From NCBI GenBank assembly GCA_949126835.1, contig OX421494.1, forward strand, positions 21,640,196-21,704,195: a DNA stretch of 64,000 nt, in the 5' to 3' direction. Origin of the DNA: Anisus vortex. Lineage: Eukaryota > Mollusca > Gastropoda > Planorbidae. The position numbers were made by a program, and so were the translations under genes. Shown here one piece after another: positions 49,301 to 61,375 of this stretch (position 1 is its first letter; each line of letters begins with the position of its first letter). The notes below the pieces were generated by a model, which saw only the letters and a list, made by a program, of their open reading frames with translations, was not told the DNA's origin and searched no databases.

Positions 49301-51119
49301 ATATATTTTTAAGTATAAGAATACGGAGCATACATTATGCATATATCATATGCAAATCTCAATACGTGTCATTATTAGTAGGCCTATATGTATCTAGTTA
49401 GTCCTGTTTTTCTATTTACACACAGTCTACACACAAGGTTAAACATCAAGTGTTTAGCCCAACCTTAGATCATCTATAGTAGTCTGTATGATGGAACTTT
49501 AAGTGTATCCACCACATTAACTTTTATATTATCGGTCTTATTTCAAATCCTGTTCAACAGTATAGAAGAAATAGCCTGAGGTGGTGAGCGGAAAAATGGC
49601 TAGTTTTTTTGTGTTTTTTTTTTTACTAGCCTTCGAAGTTTGCTAATGTGCTTTTGTTCTCTGAAACATGAATTTATAAACACTGTATGCCGTTAGGTGT
49701 TTTATGATACAACGTACGGATTATTTAATCATCAGCATAAATATTGCTACAATAACGTCTCAGCCCCCCCCCCCCCCCCTCTGTTCCCCCCTCCCCCCCC
49801 CCCCCCCCCCACACACACACAGTTGCGCCTCTGAAGATCATTCCACTGAGCGTCAGTAGTGAGGAAGGGCACAAGAATGCCCGTCTCACCAAGCCTGATG
49901 TCCAGATGACAAAGAAATATCTTGGTGTTGCGTCACTAGGCGACATTGGTGTTAAAATATTTTTTGGTATAGGGTGGACACATAGTTTTATACACTAGAT
50001 ATGTTGACATATTTTGAGTTAATCTTTCTTTGTTTTTATTGTTTAATTCCACAATTTTTATCCAACCTTTTTTATTTTTGGGCATTTAGTCAAATTTGAA
50101 TATCATTTAATTTCAGGTATTATGCATTTTTTAAACCTAACAATTCAAAGCCCAGAGAGGGAGAAGAGTTAAGGAATCGTTAATTATTAGATTTCTTGTG
50201 ATTTTGTTTTTGTTTTTTTGATGACCTACAAACAGTTCACTTTGGTCTGTGTATCAAATTACCTGTACGTTTTAGTATTATACCCTTCGAAGTTTTTAAT
50301 TTAGAATTTTTTTTTCAATAGGACCTGGAGAAAACCGCTTGAGAATTTAATCGTAAAATAATGTGCGTTTAGTTAAATGGTATTGAGCTAATAAATTCCC
50401 CAACTGTTTGAATTATCATAGCTTGTACATAGAATAAACCTTTCATTTAAAATACCTCAACCTCATACAGAAATTGAACTCCCTGTCTCAATTTTTTTTT
50501 TTTAAAGATATTATTCCATATAAGCATTTTCATACACTTATACTGGGTCTCCGTCTACTATTTGTAAATCTATAGTCTATATATAGTCTACGGTATATAT
50601 AGGTCAATTGGCTCCTAATGTAAGTGATCGCATGATATTATTTCCCTGTCTAGTAGATCTGACATAGCTTATAGAGTGACCCGGGATAAAGTCACGTCTT
50701 CCAGTCAAAACACAGTACTTGAACCCTTGTTTAGGAAATCCACTCTACACGCAAAGAATCCATTACTTAAAACAGAAAACTCACCATTGCTCGCTAGTCA
50801 TAATATGAACACACCCCCTCCCCCTACATAACCGTCTTTTATTTGGAATATTTTAAACTTTAAAAGAATATATGTGCCTTCCTTTTTGTCCACGAGTTCA
50901 GCTTCTGTAACTTCATTGATAAAACATTCATGTATTTAGTTTACAAGTTTTCTTACTAGCACACCCCCTTAACTCACATTTTAAAAGGCAGATTATCAGC
51001 GAAAAGTTACCACTAACTCCGTGTATGCAAACACTCCATGAAGCAAAAAAACAAAAACAAAAAAGCACAAAAATAAACAACAAGGCCAACTGTTGTCATA
51101 TTATTGAATTATTGTTAAT

Positions 51120-51240
51120 CTATTGCAACAAAACGGCCCGGGTTTTAGCCCTGCAGCCGACCCATCTCTGCCGTCCTATGGAGTTTTGGCCCTAGGACGT
51201 AAGAAGGAAAGTCTGTCAACTTATGAGTCAAGTCACTAGC
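51120..51240 (+). mobile_element. SINE-like fragment related to 8338-8500
   Basis: It shares the CTGCAGCCGACCCATC, TGCCGTCCTA and GGAGTTTTGGCCCTAGGACG blocks with the copies at 5150 and 8338. Short and diverged. Confidence 0.5.
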
Positions 51241-51648
51241 CTTAAAAATAAATAAAAAAATCGGCTATATTGAAAAATGTATGGAGTTTATTAAATGTGG
51301 TACATAGATATATTTATGGTTTAAGGTGATAGTGAGTAGAGGTGTATTTAACGAATGCGTCAGTTCAACCTTACCTCAGCACTACTTTCGAAAAAAATAC
51401 ACCCGACTTTATATATCCCGGATGTGACATTCAAATGCACAAATGGCTAAAAATAAAAACTACACTTATGGTTTTGGATCGAAGATGATAGACATTCATA
51501 GTGATAAATTATACCTTTGTTTTTAAACAATGATATGAATTCTCAGGTAGTCCGGATATGTTATTGTACACCGGGCCGGATATGGCCCGCGGGTCTTGAG
51601 TTTGCCACCTTGTGAGGAAACAAATAAAACTAAAATGTATGTACTCAC

Positions 51649-51838
51649 TGGTATTGCGTACTGCCGTCCCTGGCACACGGACATTCCATAAGTGATGTGA
51701 GATGATGAGATAGAAGATGGCGATGATGACCATCGGGACGATGTAGAAAGCGATGAAAAGAAACCAGCTGTACATTCTCTCCATCTTTGGCCCCAAGCCC
51801 GTCTTGCACGTAGCCAGTAAATTGGTTAACTCTGGATC
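51649..51838 (-). CDS. Neuropeptide GPCR, extracellular loop 2 and TM5 exon
   Basis: The acceptor (GTCTCTCAG ending 51839) opens the exon at GATCCAGAG in phase 0, and donor GTGAGT follows at 51648. It encodes DPELTNLLATCKTGLGPKM, then ERMYSWFLFIAFYIVPMVII, AIFYLIISHHLW and NVRVPGTAVRNT plus one base. The cysteine of ATCK is the likely loop-2 partner of the TM3 disulfide. P in FYIVP is the TM5 proline (5.50). LWxxxxPGT just after TM5 is a pattern also known from orexin-type receptors (KLWxxxIPGT). It is 190 nt, phase out 1. A 41-bp tandem array lies about 390 bp upstream in the preceding intron. Confidence 0.93.
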
Positions 51839-52231
51839 CTGAGAGACATAATGTAAAACGTTCAACAGTAATTATATGCTAGCTACTACTTGTTGTATGT
51901 TATAAATATTAGAAGTAGTAATGCACACTTTTCATCCCACAAGCATTCACAATCAACTTATCCTTACATTGTGGAATTTTTCCTCGGGTATAACGGGATC
52001 TCCACAGTATAATAAAGAAGAAGTACAGTGTGCTGTTCCCATAGAGGAAGCACCAACTAATGTTTTGATACATTATATGTTAATTTTTTTAATTACTTTG
52101 GTTGTCAAGTGTTTCACACATTTACTAAGTTGTCAAAAAATGATAACTTCTTGTTAACATTGTGTTTTTCCCCATTTAGATTTCAATACATCTCGGAGAC
52201 GTAACAGGTGGTACAGGCGACTAAGCCCGAT

Positions 52232-53080
52232 AAACTTGGAATACGTTTAGAGAAAACTAGTGTTAAACTGAGACACTTGGAATACGGTTAGAGAAAAACT
52301 AAGGTTTAACTGAGACAATTGGAATACGGTTAGAGAAAACTAATGTTTAACTGAGACACTTGGAATACGTTTAGAGAAAACAAATGTTTAACCTGTGACA
52401 CTTGGAATACGTTTAGAGAAAACTCATGTTTAAAAGAGACACTTGGAATACGTTTAGAGAAAACTAATGTTTAACTGAGACACTTGGAATACGGTTAGAG
52501 AAAAACTAATGTTTAACTGAGACACTTGGAATACGGTTAGAGAAAAACTAATGTTTAACTGAGACAATTGGAATACGGTTAGAGAAAACTAATGTTTAAC
52601 TGAGACAATTGGAATACGGTTAGAGAAAACTAATGTTTAACTGAGACACTTGGAATACGTTTAGAGAAAACATATGTTTAACCTGTGACACTTGGAATAC
52701 GTTTAGAGAAAACTAATGTTTAACTGAGACACTTGGAATACGTTTAGAGAAAACTAATGTTTGACTGAGACACTTGGACTACGGTTAAAGAAAAACTAAG
52801 GTTTAACTGAGAGACTTGGAATACGGTTAGAGAAAACTAATGTTTAACTGAGACACTTGGAATACGTTTAGAGAAAACTAATGTTTAACTGAGACACTTG
52901 GAATACGTTTAAAGAAAACACATGTTTAACCTGTGACATTTGGAATACGTTTAGAGAAAACTAATGTTTAACTGAGACACTTGGAATACGTTTAGAGAAA
53001 ACTAATGTATAACTGAGACACTTGGAATATGTTTAGAGAAAACTAATGTTTAACTGAGAGACTTGGAATACGTTTAGAAA
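52232..53080. repeat. 41-bp minisatellite, about 21 copies
   Basis: Units of about 41 bp carry ACTTGGAATACGTTTAGAGA and TAATGTTTAACTGAGAC. Variants: CGGTTAG against CGTTTAG, one extra A (AAAAACTAA), and three copies with AACCTGTGAC in place of AACTGAGAC. Lengths differ by one base between copies, so no long frame survives. Confidence 0.95.
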
Positions 53081-55014
53081 AATATCTTGCAGTAGAATAC
53101 ATGGAAAAAAATAGAACTAACTTATACGAGTAGTGCGTATAGTTAGAAAATGATTTTTATTGAAATACTAAGAATGGCCTTCTTGTGTAGTTTGAATAAA
53201 AGGCTTAAATGGAATATGTTAATATGATTCAATCTCGAATGAAGATAAGGGTCCTAGAGATACATTGAAATATCTTTTTTTATGTATTTCTTCTTATGAG
53301 TGCTATCAAGATTCAGATTACCAGGGTGCTGCGTTTCCACGAAATATATATTATTATTGTATCATTCTTAACTTTATAATAGCTTGCAAGGAAACACAGC
53401 CATGCAAATCCATAACTATTAGAGATAATATTTTTTTAAAAATGTATAAAACTTCAAAGAGAAAGTCCAAATGGCACAAATCTTTAATAATAAAAAAAAC
53501 AGCAAGAAGAAGAAGGAAAGCTTAAAGATGTCAAGTTTGTCATTACGCTAAGAGATAATTTCAGCCATTAAGGAAATAGATAAAACAAACCCATTATCCG
53601 GTCTGCAGATAAAAGGTAACATTTTTTAAAATGTATTTTTGTTTTGTTTTCATCCTTGCATGCATAAGAAATGAAACAAAGAAGCGTAAATAAAAAGCAC
53701 GTTAAAAAAACTTGATACAGATAGTTGTTATAACAACATATCGGCACTTGGTTAGCGCGTTAACAAGATTAATTCACATACCCCTACACACAATTGCTTT
53801 AGCCATTATCCGTTGAGTGTTGAATAGAAGTCAGTCCACTATTGGGTAGTGACTTATTTCCTTATATTTTCCTTATGGAACTAAGGGCTTCAACTGCCTT
53901 CAACATCAAGTCTCCAACGCACTCGGTCACATTTCACCTCATGCCATGCCGCACTGACGCATTTCTTCCTCGCACGCCAGATTTTCTTTGGCCCTGTGAT
54001 TTCCATTGGAGAGTAGCATTGGGTAGTATACCACCCAAAGCTAATCCCTTAACTATAATGGTTTTTTGTTGTTTGATTGATAAAAGAACCAACCCAGTTG
54101 CGGATTTTTAGATTTTGGAAACGCTCGAGAAAAGGCAGATTGCCCAAGCGCAGACAGACTTATCAGAAGTAGAAGGGACGCCTGTGTTTTAACATGTAGA
54201 CTCTGCTGATTCATTGTTCATTGTCTCCCAGCTGAAGAAATTGTTGTTTTATACCTATCACACTAGGCCAAGTAGATAAACTAGACAAGGACGAATCACG
54301 CATGACAGGTCGAAGAGAGACACATATTGTTGTTTTTTTCATAAAGTTACATGGTATATAGGCTAACACATAAATACAGATTTTATTTTATTCAATGAGA
54401 CAAAATTAAACGCTCGATGGATAGAAATGCACACCAGAAAACAGAAACGATTATAACATAAAACAACCCCTAAAACAATATTTGCGCTGAACTTCGCAGT
54501 GATTTCGAGGTGTCATTTCTCTTGCCTTGAATGCGATTATATAAGTCAGGATTAAATCTCTATTTATGAATATGTATTTTGTAGTCTAACCGCTGCACAA
54601 TTATGTAGTCTATACTTGAAGACTTGATACAAGAAGAACTCAATCTAATGCCCCTGTTGAAAACATAAGGTCAAAAGGCCTAATGACAGAGGCTGAATAA
54701 AAACACATCAATAACACCTTGATTGCAATTTGCATGTCGTGCAACGAATCCAAATTAATCTTTACGCACGCCATTTTAATTGTCACGTAACGCTAGGTGG
54801 CGCAAACTGAGTAGGCCTATTTGTTACTTCCGGTTCATTTAATTCGTGTCCGTCTCTATTCATGGCGCCGTAACCCTAGCAATTAATTCTGTTCTTTATC
54901 TGTTGTGGTGTTATTGGGCTTCGGAAATTACGTTAAACGAAAACTTCCTAATTAATTCAAGGTGGCTGTCTATGATTGATAAAATCCTTCAAGATCATGC
55001 ACACCAGCTTCACG

Positions 55015-55325
55015 GTAGTGACATCTAGTCGAAGTGGTCGGCTTCTTTCAATAAGGGCAAGAACAGAGATATTTAGGAACTCCTTTGTTACACTATCGAT
55101 GAGAATCTTTCAAAGGAATCATCTGTCAGCCAGGAAATACAATAGCTGGCTCCTAAATGATACTTTTTCTTGCATGATAAATGGTATGATAGTGTGCCCG
55201 AATGTCTATTGTGTTAGAGTACAAATGGTACTTTAATATTGTTTTAAGTATACTGAAAGAAGGAATTTATGTAATCAAGTCAAATTTCCATTTATTTGGA
55301 CCAATAAAGTAATCTTATCTTATCT
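55015..55325 (+). mobile_element. LINE 3' end with (TTATC)n tail
   Basis: The plus strand reads RARTEIFRNSFVTLSMRIF, which resembles the RTEIFRNSFxPxxIRLWN segment at the C terminus of jockey/CR1-like ORF2. The element ends in CCAATAAAGTAATCTTATCT repeats, a common LINE tail in invertebrates. Confidence 0.7.
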
Positions 55326-55817
55326 CAAAATATAAAAAAAAAACATGCAAAAAAAAAAAGCAAACATAAAAAAACAATCCTCCGCTATTAGTCTTTAAAA
55401 AAATGACTAAATGAATAGTGAATAGTCTATATTTAAAAAGTGGTAATTAACTTTAAAGCAAGTCCTTGCTTTCAAGATAAATAAAATGTATCTGCACTTT
55501 CTTCAAGAATATGGTTTTATTTATATGCTAATATTAAGCTCAAACTGTACAACGTTATATGTGAACTAATATAATATACGATAGAAAATATTAAGTGCAT
55601 GTCAAAAAGATGTTAAATTGTGAGGTAGAAAATCAATGTTAATAAGAAAATCAGTTGTTTTTTTTACTTAGCAAAGTGGAGATACACATTTGATATTTAA
55701 TTGAGGACACCTATGTTTAGTTTGTCTAGAGAGTGACAAAATAAACAAGAAAATGTGTCAATATATTCAGACGTCCTCTAATAAAAGCAACAGTGAACCA
55801 GAAATAATATATGCATG

Positions 55818-56518
55818 GATAGATTCGATAGATTCGATAGATTCGATAGATTCGATAGATTCGATAGATTCGATAGATTCGATAGATGAGATAGATTAGA
55901 TAGATTAGATAGATTAGATAGATTAGATAGATTAGATAGATTAGATAGATTAGATAGATTAGATAGATTAGATAGATTAGATAGATTAGATAGATTAGAT
56001 AGATTAGATAGATTATAGATTAGATATATTAGTAAGATTAGATAGATTAGATAAGATAGATTAGATAGATTAGATAGATTAGATAGATTAGATAGATTAG
56101 AAAGATTAGATAGATTAGATAGATTAGATAGATTAGATAGATTAGATAGATTAGATGGATTAGATAGATTAGATAGATTAGATAGATTAGATAGATTAGA
56201 TAGATTAGATAGATTAGATAGATTAGATAGATTAGATAGATTAGATAGATTAGATAGATTAGATAGATTAGATAGATTAGATAGATTAGATAGATTAGAT
56301 AGATTAGATAGATTAGATAGATTAGATAGATTAGATAGATTAGATAGATTAGATAGATTAGATAGATTAGATAGATTAGATAGATTAGATAGATTAGATA
56401 GATTAGATAGATTAGATAGATTAGATAGATTAGATAGATTAGATAGATTAGATAGATTAGATAGATTAGATAGATTAGATAGATTAGATAGATTAGATAG
56501 ATTAGATAGATTAGATAG
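55818..56518. repeat. 9-bp minisatellite GATAGATTA, about 78 copies
   Basis: The left eight or so units are GATAGATTC (a CpG at each junction); from about 55885 all are GATAGATTA, with a few indels near 56014-56055 and single changes at 56101 and 56157. The minus-strand SNL and LIY frames up to 266 codons are repeat products. Confidence 0.97.
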
Positions 56519-57473
56519 AATGCTGCCTCTAATGTTTCTAGAGTCATTCTTGTGTTGATTTAGCCAAGATAAAAACATCTTTACAGACGAAACAAAAACT
56601 TCTTTGCTTAAATTGTTTTGTGATTCTTATCTCAAGAAGAAGAAATGTGCACCATCAACAACAAATAAACAAAACCTATTAGACCTGAGACTTTAAGAGA
56701 ATAAACAAGACGTAGTTGACAGCACATGGTACACCCACTGGCAATACGCCACAAAGAATGTTAATAACAACTCTTCTTCTCGAAATGTGCTAACATATAG
56801 AAGTTCGGTTTTTACCAATTTCTCCAGTACAGCACCACATCGCTTTCACGCTTCTTTGTTTTTTTCCGCCTCCACCCAAATAACATTTCATACTCTGAGA
56901 CGTCATTTTTTTTATGTTATTCCTTCCCTACCCCTGACTCCCTGGAGTATATTACTCCCCCCCCACCCCCGTTTATACCCGCGCTTCTCGTCTGTGGCTA
57001 ATCCGAGTCAATCTCTCCGGTAATTGCGGAAAGAAATCGTCTTTTTTGATAACGGCTTTCAATTGAGTTTAGTCGCCACATCCCGAGAGTAAAAACTCAG
57101 AGAGCGACAGACGAAATAGCCGCAAGTAACTCGGAGGGTGGGGGGGGGGGGGGCGGGAGGGGGGAAACCGAAAAAAAGGTGTTGGGAGGGGGTGGGGGAT
57201 CTACTTCTTCGCATTGCAGGTGACCTACCGACAAATAAATACAATTTCAATTAATTTCCCTCCACTTTTTGCAGTCTTGTATAGAATTAAAAAAAAAAAA
57301 ATGATTTCGGCGATAAAAGCATCAAGAAAATAAAAAAAAGTTGAAATGAAAGTTTAAGTTCAGATTGGAAGGTGAAGTGGAAGTGGTGTTACTTCAGATC
57401 AGACCAATCACTCAAATTCGATTTTAATGTGTGCAAGGATGGACTCTTTTTATATTGTTTTTTTTTTCTTCTC

Positions 57474-57479
<6 letters not shown>

Positions 57480-57536
<57 letters not shown>
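57480..57536. repeat. (CT)n microsatellite
   Basis: About 28 CT units preceded by a T-rich tract. Confidence 0.97.
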
Positions 57537-57539
<3 letters not shown>

Positions 57540-58503
57540 GTGGTGAAGTCTTTGGCGTAGTTAATGCAGTTTTAATGAGACTGGTAGATGCAGGAGATGG
57601 TAACATTAACCTAAACCCAAACTTTAACTGAAACTTTGGGTTTAGCGTTGCTGGCCCTCAAGTTAATGACTGAATAAGCTCACGGTCTCAGTGTCTATTT
57701 TCTGTGTTACATTTACTCTGATGTCTTTGCACTAATTGTGACACAGGTTGAAGGTACTTAATAATCGTTCCATTTACAATGTGTATACAAAGATAAAAAT
57801 TAAGTCATAGACACTTTCTGTTTTTAAGAGGCCATTTTGATAATCATAATAAAAACATTATTGGGGAAAGTGTGCGCAATGAAGAAAAATAAGGAACCGC
57901 AGCTTGAAAGACAATACATTGTCTTTGGTGATGTTCATTTTTGTATGAACATTTTGTTCTTTGCCGTAATGTTCATTTTATTTGGGTAGTGAATTCTCAA
58001 ACTGTTTATTTGTGTTTTAAACCCTATTTTTGAACAGTTTTGGTGTTTCTAAAGGGCACAACTGTTCTCTGTTGGAGGCATTTTTTTTTTACTAATACAC
58101 ACAAAAAAAATCTTGTTCTGTGTGGGTTAATGAGTTTGTGTATCTTGATGTTTTGGGAGGGAGGGAGGGAGGAGGAGGGTAAAGTAAGTGGGGAAAATAG
58201 CTGTAAGCTATATATCTATTGATATACGACATTGATAGTAGATGAAAATAATGCAAATTAGATACATATGTACAGTAAAAGACAGAATAGGCAACACACA
58301 TACACACAAATAAATAAACATAATTAAATCACATAATGCAGCAATAGTTGCTTAGGGGGGTGGAGGGTTGGGTGTCCAGCGGGCACTGCACGTCGTATCG
58401 ACGGTGTAAAACGTGGTTTCCACGTGATTTCGTGTTGTTTTGTTTCATCGTCGATACGACGTGATGTGCCCAACTGGGTGGGGTAGAGTATGACGTCACG
58501 TAC

Positions 58504-58692
58504 CACGAATGTCCTGAAGACGATATTACTGAGGTTGGGGGTTGCCAGGGCGGCGCTGATGACCCAGATGATCAGAACGGTGAGCGTGACCTTCCTCAAG
58601 GTAATCCTGGACTTGAGCGGGCGGCAGATGGCGAAGTATCTCTCCACAGCGATGGCACACAGTGTCAGCACAGAGACACCTATCACCGTGTT
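58504..58692 (-). CDS. Neuropeptide GPCR, TM3 to TM4 exon (first exon in window)
   Basis: The acceptor (ATTATTCCAG ending at 58693) precedes AACACGGTG in phase 0; donor GTACGT is at 58503-58498. The exon encodes NTVIGVSVLTLCAIAVERYF, then AICRPLKSRITLRKV, TLTVLIIWVISAALATPNLS and NIVFRTFV. ERY is the D/ERY motif at the end of TM3 that controls G-protein coupling. RPLKSR is intracellular loop 2, and the W of IIWVIS is the TM4 tryptophan (4.50). The exon starts at about position 3.33, so the TM3 cysteine of the disulfide, TM1, TM2 and the N terminus must be on upstream exons outside this window. It is 189 nt, phase 0 at both ends. ERYFAICRPL also recalls cholecystokinin-type receptors, so the exact subfamily is open. 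Confidence 0.93.
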
Positions 58693-58766
58693 CTGGAATA
58701 ATTGATGGAATCGTTTTTATTTATTTTATTTAAAAATACATGATGATTAAATCATATTATAAAAAG

Positions 58767-59018
58767 AAAATGTACCCCGTCGGACCAAACTGATCCATAG
58801 GGCTGGTGAAGCAGCGTTCACCAGTTTCTGTGGCCTCGGCATACTAAGGTATGTGTGACCAGCACAACGTCCAGCCTTTTTTACTTTACCCCAACTAATG
58901 TCAGGTACCCATCAGAGCTGGGTAGACTCAGGGACACCCACAAGACCTGGGGAAAAAATCATAGCCTCCATCGGGATTTGAACCCACGACCATCGTGCTG
59001 TGACCACCATGCCCCAGA
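58767..59018 (-). mobile_element. SINE, family A
   Basis: GTACCCCGTCGGACCAAACT on plus at the 3' end, the full body, and a damaged head (ATTTGAACCCACGACC, then GACCACCATGCCCC). It lies 75 bp upstream of the TM3 exon acceptor. Confidence 0.87.
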
Positions 59019-59920
59019 TAAAAAATTATATTATACCAGGAGAATTAAAATAAATTTGACTAATCATGACAGCCGGGGCCCCAGACTTGTAGGTCACTTC
59101 TCCTGGGTTAAATATGAACAGATATCACTCTCTCAAGGGTGCTGGGGTACAGACACGCGTGTGCTAAGAAGTGTAGCCCAGACACCAAATAATTTTGGTT
59201 CTATGCAAACAGTTGACCGTTTCCACCCAGACATGGAACGAAAAAAAAAAAAAAAAGCAACAGAGGTTTGTTGAGTGGACAAATTTTGTCAGCTTGGCCA
59301 GAATTCTCCATTGGCCTTTAACGACACGATGATTAATTGCGTAAAGAAATTTGAATGCATTTGAATGCATCAGAATAATAAAAAAAACTTGAAAGAAAAA
59401 GATGAATAAAATGGAAAGAATATATTTGCGTAATAAATGACATAGGCGTAACCTTGGTGGTGGTGGTGTGTGTGTAAGGGAGGGTGTGTGGGAGGGTGAG
59501 TGGGAGGGTGACGGCTTGTGCCCTATTCCAGCACCCACGACCAAACGCTCTCATTTTCTTTCCAAAACTTAAAAATTAAAACGAACCTTTTGGGGGGTTG
59601 AAAATAAATAATTTTAAAGTCACTTATAATACAGCGTTTTAAAGATCCGTTTAAAAAAAACAAGAAAAAACAACAACTATAGCGTTAATATTATTATTAA
59701 GTGAAACTGATATTCATTTTTGGTCATCAGCCGAAAGTTTATATTGCCTTTTAGGTTATTAAATCTTAAAGAGTATTCAATTATGAATAAAATGATATAA
59801 AAACATGTATATAGGCCTGCAACAGTATATTACCTGTTCTATGGTTTATTTAAATAAGTACCCATAAGCTAGTTAATATTACACAAAAATGTGTAGTCGT
59901 TTAATTAAAATATTTTCTTT

Positions 59921-60035
59921 CAAATTTCGGTTTATCTTTCGGCTTCGGTTTTGACAGAAAGTAAATGTATCACATTCGGTATGGTTCCGTTTTCGGCCAA
60001 AACCAAAAATTTCGTTTCGGTCGGCTTCTAGTCTT
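59921..60035. mobile_element. Possible hAT end with CGGTTTCGG-type repeats
   Basis: CAAATTTCGGTTTATCTTTC, GGCTTCGG and GTTCCGTTTTCGGCCAAAAC resemble the subterminal repeats of some hAT elements. No second end was found. Confidence 0.3.
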
Positions 60036-60659
60036 TAAGGACGTACATTTTAAAGTTTAAAGTAAATTTATTTGATTGCTTAATTGATTATTCATGTCCA
60101 TCAAATGTCCAGTGTTATTTCTAGAAAAACTATCTCAGTGAGCTTCCACTTGGTATATTTATAGCACATTTATATCAATAAAAAGACCCAGTAACTAAAA
60201 GGAATACGCAGAAGGCTATTGCTATGCATTAAAATCTCCGAATGGTTGGAGCCAAAAGAAAAAATGCTCATCACGTAAAAGGGCAGATCTGATTGGCTGC
60301 AGGGTTGCTATTGCATTGTGGGTGTCGCACAATGCCGGGAACGGGAACAATTGATCATTCAACTTTAAGCAGAAAACTCTATTCAATAGAATAGAAGGTA
60401 GAATAAAAATAATCACGTAGCTAAAATGAAAGAAAACTTTTTTTTTTAATCTATCAACCATTCCCCAGTACTTTGTATTAAAATACGCACAATTCAACAA
60501 TGCAACAAATATATAGCATGATTTAATTATAATAATGTCTATGTTTAAGGTATAAGTGTATTATGTAATATTGTAGATGTGTACAAACTCGTTGTAAGGA
60601 AAAGAGTTCAAAGCATATGTAGGCTACATGTAAAACAATTCTCTCGCAGATATTGCAAG

Positions 60660-60885
60660 ACTGCATGGATCGTGATGCAAGGGATGGTGAAGAAAGCATA
60701 GTGAAGCAGACAATGTGAAGCAGACAATGTGAAGCAGGCATAGTGATGAATGTATGGTGAACCGTTGATGGTGATTAAGTTACGTTGATGAAGGTATGGT
60801 GCAGTAGGAATGGTGATGCATGAATGGTGATGCAGGAATAGGTATGCAGGGATGGTGATACAGGGATGGTGATGCAGGAATCATC
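60660..60885. repeat. Degenerate tandem repeat GATGCAGGAATGGT
   Basis: About a dozen diverged units of roughly 15 bp (GTGAAGCAGACAAT, GTGATGCAGGGATG). Poorly ordered in the middle. Confidence 0.8.
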
Positions 60886-61205
60886 ACATTTCTAGGCAGT
60901 TACGTATGATGGGATCGTCAGAACAGCACAATGCTAAGCCTTATTTACAACCCTCGCAACGTATGCCGGGTACACACCATGAATGGGTCTTTTCTATAAC
61001 ATCTGCTTTATACACAATAATTAACATTGTACATTGAACACATACATTACTTCTGAAAAGATTTACAACTAAATACAAGGAACTTGTCGAAAATTTAATG
61101 TAATTTGTGTATCCGTAAATTCGTTTAAAAAGGAGAGTCTATATCCTCTCTACCGTGGAGTGAAATAGATCAGCGTCATTAAAAAAAAAGAATGTTACGG
61201 CAACT

Positions 61206-61375
61206 AAGATTTGTTCCCTGGTTTGGAGGGTGTCCCTGAGTCTTCCCAGCTCTGTTGGACACCTGCCTTTTTTTGTTGGTGTAAATTAAAGACGGCTGGG
61301 CATTGTGCTGGTCACACAATCCCTTAGTATGATCTTTCGGCGCCCCTATGGATCAATTTCGTTCGGCAGGATACT
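61206..61375 (+). mobile_element. SINE family A, 3' two thirds
   Basis: It starts at TCCCTGGTTTGGAGGGTGTC and runs through AAAGACGGCTGGGCATTGTG to GGATCAATTTCGTTCGGCAG. The tRNA-like head is absent. Confidence 0.82.

Larger units (their letters stand above)
18585..51648 (-). other. Receptor intron between TM5 and TM6 exons (33 kb)
   Basis: Donor GTGAGT at 51648-51643, acceptor CAG ending at 18585. It interrupts intracellular loop 3. It holds the largest tandem arrays in the window, LINE relics at 20692, 21063, 32490 and 44655, SINEs of families A and B, a hAT MITE at 34295 and many poly-G or poly-C runs. No recognisable feature was found in 18600-20690 (one poly-G run at 19333), 21200-22070, 22440-23170, 25610-26060, 26300-28130 (see the findings for a doubtful 27567-27730), 28350-30020 (two poly-A runs near 28528 and 28730), 31210-32190, 34670-36320, 36540-38620, 40890-42520, 43510-44330 and 46400-51115. 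Confidence 0.82.
51839..58503 (-). other. Receptor intron between TM4 and TM5 exons (6.7 kb)
   Basis: Donor GTACGT at 58503-58498, acceptor CAG ending at 51839. It holds a 41-bp array, a LINE 3' end, a 9-bp array, a CT microsatellite and a poly-G run (57140-57153). Nothing recognisable in 53090-55010 or 56530-57470, apart from GC-richer sequence at 56800-57230 without a convincing exon. The same holds for 57640-58320. Confidence 0.85.

Noticed and set aside
51509..51648. Extension of the TM5 exon frame past its donor
   Set aside because: The frame stays open by chance into the intron. The GTGAGT donor at 51648 and the phase match to the TM6 exon fit far better.
53842..54111. 89-codon plus-strand frame without repeats
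   Set aside because: No recognised domain, no splice context and no codon-use signal. Frames this long are expected by chance in 64 kb.
55778..56578. 266-codon SNL-repeat frame
   Set aside because: Product of the 9-bp GATAGATTA array.
58324..58503. Extension of the TM3-TM4 exon frame past its donor
   Set aside because: After RTFV the residues lose receptor character, a GTACGT donor is present, and the phase fits the TM5 exon.
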